A stretch of 64,000 nucleotides of DNA from Hevea brasiliensis (Eukaryota > Streptophyta > Magnoliopsida > Malpighiales > Euphorbiaceae): assembly GCF_030052815.1 (NCBI RefSeq), contig NC_079498.1, positions 98,536,041-98,600,040 on the forward strand. The letters run 5' to 3'. This document shows positions 25,866 to 34,992 of this stretch, piece after piece. The notes under the pieces are model-generated. The model was not told the DNA's origin. It worked only from the letters and a program-made list of their open reading frames with translations, and did not search any database. Both the position numbers and the translations under genes were made by a program. Every line of letters begins with the position of its first letter. The first letter of the stretch is position 1.

Positions 25866-28800
25866 ATGGCAAGGCCTCTGATCAATTTCACTTTTGTACT
25901 ACTGCTAACTATTCGGTTGGCAATAGCAACGGCGCCGATGGCGAAGCCTAACTGCGCAGACCGTTGCGGAAATATTAGCATTCCATACCCTTTTGGAATG
26001 GGTAAGGATTGTTATATGGATGAATGGTTTGAGGTTGAGTGTAACACCACCAGCTATCCTCCTACAGCAATTTTAAGTCGCATCCAGACGGAGTTGCTCG
26101 GTATTGATTTTCAAGGCGGCACAGCTAGAGTCAGGAGTCCAATAATAACCTCCAATTGCCACAGCAGAGATGAGGGTTTGCCTGTGAATTCGATAGGAAG
26201 TTTTTTGCCTGCGAATTTGACAGTAAGTTCTTTGCCTGTGAATTTGACAGGAAGTTATTTCTTCTTGTCTGATGCGAACTTAATGATTGCAATAGGTTGC
26301 AATACCCGTGCTTTATTGACCCCTAATACGCCTCATCTCGTTGGGTGCGACTCAACCTGCCATGCCCAGAATGATGTTGATTGGCAAGAAATGATTCCTA
26401 AATTCATGACTACATATTCTGATGTCCATTGGATCCAGAAGTATTGTAGTGGTTACAATTGCTGTCAGGCCACAATACCTTCATTCCTTCAGTTTTTCAA
26501 CGCAAGTTTACAAGCTATAGATGGTAATCAAAGCAATGATAGTTGCAAGTTGACCTTTCTAGCCGACGGATCAGCATGGGTTTCCAAGGAAGAAAAGCAT
26601 TCCCCTCTTCAGGCTGGGATGCAGCTAACTTGGAGAATCAATTCCAAAATATGGAAATATGATGACTTTGAAACCGCAAATTGCAATAAAAGCTACATTT
26701 CTTTCTATGAGACAGGATTCCTATGTTCCTGCAAGAATGGCTATGAGGGCAATCCTTACCTTGGATGCACAGGTGAAAATTCTACCTCCCAAAACAAAAT
26801 TGTATTGTGTTATTTTTAGTTATCTTATTATGCTGTTTTTTTTTTTTTTTTACTAATTGAATAGAAAAGGCCCAACGGAGCAATTATATCTAAATGTTTT
26901 AATTTTGGTCACATATCCTAACATTTAAGTTTAGGAGTAACCTCAAAATCTTAGGATTTATTCTATTATTCACAACATGCATTGACTATACAATAGTTTT
27001 CGGCTTCCTTTTGTTATCAGTTAGTATTCTAATGGACAATTTTCAAAATCTTCAAATTGATTTTGAGATTTTCGCTATAATTATATTCAATTTTGAAGGT
27101 TTGGATATATAATTGAAAATTAGAATATTTAAATATAATTGCCTTTTGTTTCCAATAGACCTTTTCTTTTTCTCTAGAGATAAATGGAGTGCACGGTTGA
27201 ATGCCGAAATTGTTCCTAAAAAACAAAAGAGAGAGAGAGAGAGAGAGGTGAACCAAACAAGAGAGATCATTTATTTGGTTCAACATTTGTATTCAATTAT
27301 GAATGGTTTGATTTATATATTTATAGTTTTACACATGACTTGACAAATTGTACTTATTATGTGCAAATAAATTTCTATTCTACTTAGATATTGATGAATG
27401 CAATGACCCAACTTATAGTTCGTGCCAATGGACTACAAAATGTGTGAATACTCCAGGATCATATAAATGTGTGGTCAATATGACTTCGACTATCATTTTT
27501 GGTAAGTCTCTTCTTGCCCAAATTAATTCTATGCAATTGAAATATGGTGGATTATGAAGCTTTATACTATATATAAATATGCAAGTTAATCTTTGGTGGA
27601 GTAGTTTTGTACGTCTTCTTTAGTTTGGGAAACCTTCATTTTTATTTTTATTTTTTAATTCTTCATTTTTTATTTTGTTCAATAAGATATGAAGTTTTTT
27701 CTTCCTAAACAAAATTTATTTATGAAACAAATAAACCCATCTAAAAAAAAAGTAAGATAATTATTATTGACAGTGAAGAGTTTGGCATTTTAGGTGTTTT
27801 TGGTGGAGTTCTAGTATTGCTTGTGGTTGCACTTGGCACACGGTGGTTACACAAGTCTATAAAGAAAAGAAAAAACATTAGGCAGAGGGAAAAGTTCTTC
27901 AAGAGAATGTTACAGCAACAAACATGTTCAGGTCAAGGCAATGTTGATAACGCCAAAATATTCAGTTTAAAAGAGTTGGAAAAGGCTACTGATCACTTTA
28001 ATGTGAATAGAATTTTAGGTCAAGGTGGCCAAGGTATTGTTTATAAAGGAATGTTGGTGGATGGAAGAATTGTTGCAGTTAAAAAATCCAGGATAGCAAA
28101 TGAAGCTGAACTTGAACAATTCATTAATGAGGTTGTCATTTTATCACAAATTAATCACAGGAACGTGGTAAAACTACTTGGATGTTGCTTGGAGACAGAG
28201 GTTCCACTGCTTGTCTATGAATTCATCTCCAACGGAACCCTTCATAGGTATCTTAATGACCCAAATGAGGAATTTCAATTATCTTGGGAAATGCGTTTAC
28301 AAATTGCCATAGAAATTTCAGGAGCTCTTTCTTATTTGCATTCTGCAGCTGCTGTGCCAATTTTTCATCGGGACATTAAGTCCAAAAACATACTCTTAGA
28401 TGAAAAGTACGGGGCAAAAGTATCAGATTTTGGAATTTCAAGATCCATTGCCCTTGGCCAGACTCACCTTACCACCAATGTACAGGGCACCTTTGGATAC
28501 TTGGATCCGCAATATTTTCAGACAAGCAAATTTACAGAGAAAAGTGATGTTTATAGCTTTGGAGTAGTGCTTGTTGAGCTTCTGACCGGCCAAGAACCAA
28601 TTTATTCTGCGATGTCTCAAGAAATCGTTGGTTTAGCCTCACATTTTATTCATATGATGGAAAATGATAAACTCTTGGAGATGCTTGACCCTCGAATCAT
28701 GGAGCATTGCGTGAAAGAAGAAGTCATGGTTGTTGCTAACCTTGCAAAAAGATGCTTGAATTTTCAGGGAAAGAAACGACCTACAATGAAACAGGTGACA

Positions 28801-28965
28801 ATGGAGTTGGAGGCGATCTGGTTTTGTCAACAAGATTTGGATGCTGCCCAAATACATTGGGAAGAAACTAAATTTGCTGAAGCTGCTTCTTCAACATGGT
28901 CAAGTTTTGGTACCATTGGTAATTCATCAATTGACACTCAACCATCAGTTTCTAATAGTTGGTAA
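25866..28965 (+). CDS. Wall-associated receptor kinase-like protein (WAKL-2), three exons
   Basis: Exons are 25866-26772, 27388-27501 and 27794-28965 with GT-AG introns, 730 codons. Signal peptide about residues 1-23; the cysteine-rich WAK ectodomain starts at [16 protein letters not shown]; exon 1 is longer than in the sister genes because of a 27-bp triplication (26177-26257). Exon 2 gives the DIDEC EGF-like motif. Exon 3 gives the transmembrane segment (about 342-361) and a kinase with GQGGQG (about 416), VAVKK lysine (437), HRD (534), DFG (552) and [10 protein letters not shown], all intact. It is presumably a plasma-membrane cell-wall sensor kinase, as for the family. It is the intact partner of the WAKL-3 pseudogene. 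Confidence 0.93.
26177..26257 (+). repeat. In-frame 27-bp triplication in the WAKL-2 ectodomain
   Basis: Three tandem 27-bp units encode [18 protein letters not shown] and [13 protein letters not shown]-1 and WAKL-3 have a single unit (PVN-TGS). The change adds 18 residues and at least one extra N-L-T glycosylation site. Confidence 0.9.
26830..27315. repeat. Insertion in WAKL-2 intron 1 relative to WAKL-3
   Basis: Intron 1 of WAKL-3 is 137 bp; its two ends match the two ends of the 615-bp WAKL-2 intron. The extra ~480 bp begins near a T-run (26837-26851) and includes a (GA)n tract at about 27229-27247. No coding content or clear terminal repeats; the origin is not identified. Confidence 0.6.
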
Positions 28966-29390
28966 TTATATAAGAACGTCCCACAAGAATTCGTTTCCAA
29001 CTTTTGTAGCCATAGGTTTTTGTGTTAATAGTTATTTGAAACCTCCAAAGAAAAAGGTAAAATTTTTTCCTCACTTCATTTGTTTAATTATTTATATATT
29101 TGTTTGTTATTTTATGAATCAGTTTGGTCTGCAATATATACATACTCTTTATAGTACTCTTCTTTAAATCCACTTTGATGTATATATATATATTATTTGG
29201 AATATGCAAATGTGAAATTCTCACATAAAAGGAAGATGGGACAAGTGAGAGACATATAAGTGAAAATGATCCATAAATCCATTACCTTAAGATTTTTGGT
29301 TAGATGTGGTGCGTGTTTTTTCATGAGATCTATAAGAAAGGACTCTCTCACGCGCTTTGGACTCCCTATATATATATATATATACACTTA
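28966..29390. other. WAKL-2 3' flank
   Basis: The first ~200 bp still resemble the DNA after WAKL-3 (for example CTCTTTAAATCCACTTTGA near 29160 and 37635). Short TA tracts occur at 29180-29192 and 29368-29384. No gene was seen. Confidence 0.5.
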
Positions 29391-29487
29391 ATTTAACTCA
29401 ATTAAGCTTTTATCCTAAGAATTTGGAATCGGCTATATGGATTCTCTTTCTCTATTCTAAACAATTTTGGGTTAAATTCTCGAAAAT
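29391..29487 (-). mobile_element. 3' terminal piece of a minus-strand RTE LINE
   Basis: The reverse complement matches the last ~90 bp of the RTE LINE at 22890-22984 (the segment around GAGAATC-ATATA and the TTGGG-ATAAAGCTT stretch before the TTGAG tail). The rest of the same copy resumes at 30394; the LTR fragment in between interrupts it. Confidence 0.7.
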
Positions 29488-29734
29488 TGATGCATGCATT
29501 TTAGATCATCATTTAGGAGTAATTTTTGCACATAATTTACCCTTGTTCATAGCCATTATTATAGATATTAGTATATATTTAGTCAATTTTACAATTTTCA
29601 CGTTTCTTAGTTTAATTTTTGGAATTTATTTGTTTTGTAGGTTAAATCTGGAGAAATTTGATGTATTTTGATCAGAGTAGCCATTTGGAGGAGATTAAAA
29701 TCGAATTGCAAAAATTTTGAAGTTGAGAAAAAAA

Positions 29735-29865
29735 ATGGCCGAGAGCGACACAACCTGCAGCACAACCGAATTAGCTCATGTCGCAGGTTGTGTCGATCGT
29801 CAGATATTCACGCCGAGAGCGACACAACCCGCGACACAACCGACTCAGCTTATGTCGTTTTTACT
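29735..29865 (+). repeat. Inverted-repeat block with GCGACACAAC words
   Basis: Two GCCGAGAGCGACACAACC copies (about 29739 and 29814) flank an oppositely oriented GCAGGTTGTGTCG (about 29783), giving strong stem potential. The block sits where the 37834 LTR has its GTGCATAA/TTATGCAC palindromes. Confidence 0.75.
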
Positions 29866-29963
29866 GGAAAATTGTTGACGTGGCATTTCCGTTACTCCAG
29901 CTTTTTACCTCACCTTTTCTGGATCCTTCCCCCTTTTACCCATTCTAGAACAGTCCCTTAGCC

Positions 29964-29972
29964 TATATAAAG
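29964..29972 (+). promoter_or_regulatory. LTR TATA box
   Basis: TATATAAAG lies downstream of the inverted-repeat block and upstream of an A/G-rich leader, at the same relative place as TATAAATAG in the intact family LTR. Confidence 0.55.
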
Positions 29973-30393
29973 ACCCATTTTATCACTTTCTTTCCATATA
30001 GAGAGCAAGGGAGGCATTTTTAGAAAGATAGAAAGAGGGAAAAGGAGGAGCACTTTGCATCTTCTTCCAAAGAAAGAAGGATCAAGTTTCGCACTTTTCT
30101 CAGAGATCCCGCTGCAAATCACTGGTTTTTCTACCCCTTTAAGCTTACATTTCCATTATTTCTTCATTTCTTCATTTGGGTTTATGTTTAAACAATGATT
30201 TGTGAGTAGTTTATTGAGATTCTAGAGATGGGTTTGTAAATATTGATTTGTTTTGTGGTTTTGAACTGATTTAGCCATTTAAATGAAGATTGTTATATTT
30301 TGATTTATTGCTTGTGTGCTTATTTCCTTGCTTGATGAATGGGCCCTCATTAAGTTAAGTTTTAATCCTTAATAGATGGACTGAAAAGTGAAT

Positions 30394-31085
30394 AGAAATG
30401 TGTAATGCTTCTATGTCATGTTGTACTACTCTTCTCCAAGTTAGTTTAGGTCTACCCATTCTTTTCTTTCTATACTCTAATCTAATGTGCTCTATATATC
30501 TAAGCTGAGCCTCCGTATATCTATGCTTCACATGACCAAACCACTTTAATTTTTCTTCTCTCAACTTATCCTCAATTGGCACCACTCCCACATTTTCTTT
30601 AATGCTCTCATTACGGACTTTATCTAGTCTAGTATGACCACTCATCCACCTTAATATTCTCATATCTGCAACTCATATTTTAGACACATACGACTCCTTC
30701 AATGCCCAACACTCACTAACATATAACATGGCTGGTCGTAAGGTTGTACGGTAAAATTTTCCTTTCAATTTATTGGGAATTTTGCGATCACATAAAACTC
30801 CCGTGGCACTTCTCCATTTCAACCATCTGGTTCTAATCCTATGACTAACATCCTCCTCACATCCCCCATCTACTTGACCATCTACTTGAAGGATTGAGCC
30901 GAGATATTTAAAGTGATTACTTTGGGGCAGTACCATTCCATCCAAACTAACTCATTCCCTATCACCAGTTCGGCCTTAATTGAACTTGCAATGCATGTAT
31001 TCTGTTTTCGTTCTACTTAACTTAAAACCCTTTGACTCTAAAATATTTCTCCAAAGCTCCAACTTTCTATGATTAATATGAAAAG
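30394..31085 (-). pseudogene. Minus-strand RTE LINE reverse-transcriptase C-terminal remnant
   Basis: Minus-strand frames 30355-30663 and 30673-30945 match the C-terminal part of the RTE polyprotein in the + copy at 22290-22880 ([44 protein letters not shown]). A stop separates the frames, and the 5' two thirds of the element are missing, as is usual for truncated LINE insertions. Confidence 0.82.
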
Positions 31086-31119
31086 ACAAAATTATAATGT
31101 ATGTACCTCTAATATTATA

Positions 31120-31374
31120 AGGGCGAAGGGCCAAGTATGAGGCAAATTTTATAAGATACTATAAAGTATATGCTCCCCCACTTCTTATGATTTATAAAAC
31201 GTACCCATATTTACATGAGTACATTTAAAAATTTCCCAAATATGAATTACTAGATATTCTCTATCATTAGGCACCTTTTAAAATCATAATTAATGTCTAA
31301 ATAGGCGTAAAATGAATAAAAGAATATTTTATAGATGAAATTAAATTTTAGGAACATTTTAATCTATTTTTTAA

Positions 31375-31434
<60 letters not shown>

Positions 31435-31990
31435 TAAGGTAAATTTAATCTAACCTGCAGTGTATCTCTTTCCAAATTCTACGAAGTTACCAAGAATTTT
31501 AATATGATCTGCTAGTATCTCTTTGTCCATCTTAAATTTTATATTTGCGTGAGTCAACTTTGTCACCAATTATAAATTTAAGAAAATCATATCCTAAAAC
31601 TTAAATATTGAATAGTTAGTAAAAAAAAATCCAAATTCATATAAAATTTTGACTTTGATTTCTCATTATTTTAATGTGAAATTCTAAATCCTACAGCTTG
31701 ACCAACTAGAAACCTAACTGGAAGAAGAGGGATTTGAACTTCTTAGTTATTTCCTTTTCTCTTCCACTTTTGTTCCTAAACATGCCATTGATTTTTTTAA
31801 AGAAGTGTTTTCTCCACATTTTATTATTCAAGGATAGCTTTTATATAAGAAATTTCAACAAAAAATCATAATAAATTACATAAAAATCTGTTTAATATTT
31901 AAATTTAGAATATAAATATTCTTGAATTTAATAAAGTTAATCTAATAAATGCGAAAATTCTATTTAAAATTAGTTTTATATTATTTTATT
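31120..31990. repeat. WAKL-2 downstream block, duplicated at 47885-48460
   Basis: Unique-looking DNA with long matches to 47885-48460, including CCATATTTACATGAGT, TATGAATTACTAGATATTCT and CTTGACCAACTAGAAACCTAAC. It marks the right end of the segmental duplication that contains the WAKL genes. The copy here also carries an (AAT)n expansion absent from the other. Confidence 0.8.
31376..31432. repeat. (AAT)n microsatellite
   Basis: About 19 AAT triplets inside the duplicated WAKL downstream block. Confidence 0.95.
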
Positions 31991-31997
31991 ATGCAAT

Positions 31998-33550
31998 CAC
32001 TAAAAAAAAAAATCAGTTTTGCAATCGATTGAAACTAGTTACTATTAGCAACCAAATTTATAATCGATTTATGATTTCAATTTTTTTTAGTAAAATAATT
32101 AATTTTTAAAAATTTAGTAACTGATTCAAAAATCGATTATTAATTTATATTAAAAAAACATTGAATATACGATTAACATCTAATTTTAAAATTGGTCCCT
32201 ATTAGCATCCGATTTTAAAATCGATTACTATTAGTAATTAGTTAGCATCTAATTAAGAAATTGATTGCTAATAGCAATCGATTTAAAAATCGGTTGTTAA
32301 CGACAATAAATTTAAAATAGTCATGAAATTAAAGAGTTATTTTAATTGATTAAAAATGATTACTAAATTAAAGAGTTATTTTAATTGACTCTCAAATTCA
32401 AGCATTAATTTGCAATCGGTTGCATAAATCTGATTACTAGTTGCTATTAACAATCAATTTAAATTGATTACAAAAATCAGTTACTAATAACAAATGATAA
32501 GGAATTTGTTGTAAATTTAGAGCCTTTTAAAAAAAGCTCTAATTTTAGATATTGATTCACAAAATCGGTTATTAATAGTAACTAATTTTTACAATCGAAT
32601 TAAATTAGTTGCTAATAGCAATCAATAATTGATTACTAAATTTTCCCTCTAAAAATTTTTACTCAATATTTTACTTTTTTTTTTCATTTGCAATCGATTT
32701 GCGAATCGCTTGCTAACAATAACTGATTTTTATAATAAAATGAAATCGATCATTATTAGTAATCGATTTTACAATCGATAAAATCGGTTGCAAAATTTCC
32801 CTTCAATCTCATTCAATTTTTTTTTATTTGCAACTTATTTATGAATCGGTTGTTATCAATAATCAATTTTTATAACCGTTTTTGTAATTGATTGCGAATT
32901 TGTTATAATTTTTTTTCCACAAAAATTTCTGTACAATATTTTAAAAAAATTAACAACTGACAATCGATTATTAAAATCAGTTACTAATTCACTTATATAA
33001 ATCATTGCTCATTTTCTTTTATTTTTTTAATCATTTTTTTTCTCTATCTAATTCATCATCTTTTTTTCTTACCTATTTTTTTCTTAGTAATCTTTTTTTC
33101 ATATATTTTCTTCCCAATCATCTTTTTCTTTCTTATTTTTCTTCTTTATTAACTTTTTCTTTCTTATCTATTTTCTTCTTCATTTTCTTTTTCTTTCTTA
33201 TTTTTCTTCTTTATCTTTTTTCTTTGTTATCCAATTTCTTGTTTTTTTTTTCTTTCTTATCTTTCTTATTTAATTTGCTTTTGTTATAATTTATTTTTTG
33301 TTCATATATTTCTTATTAGAAAATTATTTATATTTCTAATTTTTAGTACTAATTAATTTTTCTTAATTTTTAATTAATATATATATATATTAATTTTTAC
33401 TAATTTGTCTTATAAATATATTTTTATATTTAATTTTTTGTTATTATTTTGATTAATAATTATTATTAGTAATTTGCTTTTTATAATATTTTCATATTAA
33501 TTTTTAATCTAGTGTAAAATGAGATATGCATCTTAATTTATTTCTTTCTC
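31998..33550. mobile_element. CACTA-like element end with subterminal repeats
   Basis: The left edge CACTAAAAAAAAAAATCAG resembles a CACTA-superfamily terminus and falls right where the WAKL downstream duplication loses homology. From 32010 to 32990 short words such as AATCGATT, AAATCGGTT and GCTAATAGCAA recur in both orientations, like CACTA subterminal transposase-binding repeats. 33000-33300 is T-rich. No transposase is present, and I could not place the right terminus, so the end is approximate. Confidence 0.5.
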
Positions 33551-33589
33551 CATCTTTTCCTCCCTAAATAAAATTTAAAAAAAAATCTA

Positions 33590-33735
33590 TTTTTTCTTAA
33601 TGAAATATGATTTCATAGATGAATGATTAAAACTGCAAAGATTAAGCTCAATTACAACGGGAGATAGCCAACTTAAACCAACAACCCCACGCCCAAAAGA
33701 CAAAGGCCCAAAACTTAAAAAAAAAAAAAAAACTA
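33590..33735 (-). mobile_element. L1-type LINE 3' tail fragment
   Basis: On the minus strand this reads a GGGCCTTTGTCTTTTGGGCG segment, then a 3'-UTR-like stretch, and ends near an A-rich run, a form common to plant L1 tails. No coding part is attached. Confidence 0.35.
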
Positions 33736-34049
33736 TTATTTTAAATCAAAAAATAAGATTTTATTAGAAATAGTCTTAAAACCCTAGAGGAAGTGTTACA
33801 AGGCCATGACCTTCTGAAAGAAAAAGAGAAAATGAGCTATTATAATCGGGACAACATTACGACCTATAAGCCCACTATCAAATCCAATAAAAGGCTCAAT
33901 ATAGAAAAATACGTGGGTAGATTTTGATTTAAATTAAAAAATTAAATTAAATTAAATTAACTCAATTCAAAATTCAATCGATTTAATTTTAAAATTCAAT
34001 CGGTTAATTCGAGTATTTTTATAAAAAATTAAAAAATTAAATTAAATCG

Positions 34050-34101
<52 letters not shown>

Positions 34102-34550
34102 TATAAAATTTGTTAGTTCTAATTTTTAAGTTTTTTTAATATTTTTATTATTAAAATTTAATATTAAAAATATAAAATCCTACTAAATTTAATTTGATCG
34201 GTTTAAAATCGAACTAATATTTTAAATTTAATTCTATTTAATTTTATTTTAATAATCAATTTAATTTAATTTTTAATTTTTAAATTTTAATTTTATCAGT
34301 TCTGTCCATCGTTGCACACTCCTAAATACAGCATCCTTATACTTTATCGGGTAGGGCACCTAAAAGGAAGGCCCGATTTCTCAATCATGTAGCGCCGCTC
34401 ATCCTTGTACATCTGACCATCAGACCATGGAGCTCCTCCATCTTACAGAACAAGAATCGACGGCCAAGGGGAGAATCATCCTACCAAAACACAACGAGGA
34501 ACAATATATATATATTTTTTTGTTAAGTATAAGGAACAGTTATCTATCTG
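33736..34550. other. AT-rich DNA with (TA)n and a possible MITE
   Basis: 33900-34330 is a low-complexity A/T segment with AATCGATTTAA and GATCGGTTTAA phrases and a (TA)n tract at about 34054-34097. It ends in CCATCGTTGCACACTCCTAA, a phrase found at borders of abundant plant MITEs. The segment 34330-34550 shows no gene. Confidence 0.4.
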
Positions 34551-34992
34551 AAAATTTGAAAAAAAAAATTGAGACTGGAAATTTCAACTAATTATTAAAT
34601 GATGACTTCTCTTGCATTGAATTTACTGCAGACTTCAGTATTATAAGGAATTTCAATGCAAATGAATTTGACTGAATATGGAAATGGGTGGAAAATGTGA
34701 GAATGATGTATTCATGCCAAGATAAAAGTCCATTTTAGACAATGAATCGAGACTCGATTTGGGATGTTCCTTGCAACTTGAATTGGCAAAGATGACTTGT
34801 AAGTTGATTGGTACAGAGAAAAACTCTGCTTGTAATTTTGTTCCGTACCCTGCTTCCTGCTTAAAGAAGTTTTCGCTGTCTTTCGCATGACAAATTCACC
34901 AGATGGTGCAAAGAAAAATCTCGATTCATGACCTCAGGTAGCTTTCACTTGAACTCAAAAGCTCTCAAGAGAAACGCCTAGAAAGAGCAAGA
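34551..34992 (+). promoter_or_regulatory. WAKL-3 upstream region
   Basis: This is the counterpart of 25553-25865 and diverges from it by several small insertions. The last ~140 bp before the ATG are the best conserved part. Confidence 0.55.

Larger units (their letters stand above)
29488..30393 (+). repeat. Diverged LTR fragment of the Athila-like family
   Basis: It starts TGATGCATGCATTTT and follows the same order as the LTR at 37834: a TTTGTTTTGTAGG segment, an inverted-repeat block, a TATA box, an AG-rich leader, then TTGAACTG-TTAG and GGGCCC-CATTAAGTTA. Homology fades after about 30370, so the last third of the LTR is missing. It sits inside an RTE LINE copy, so it is the younger of the two insertions. 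Confidence 0.7.

Noticed and set aside
33005..33289. Phe/Leu/Ser-rich 'membrane protein'
   Set aside because: A T-rich low-complexity stretch inside the CACTA-like region; composition alone explains it.
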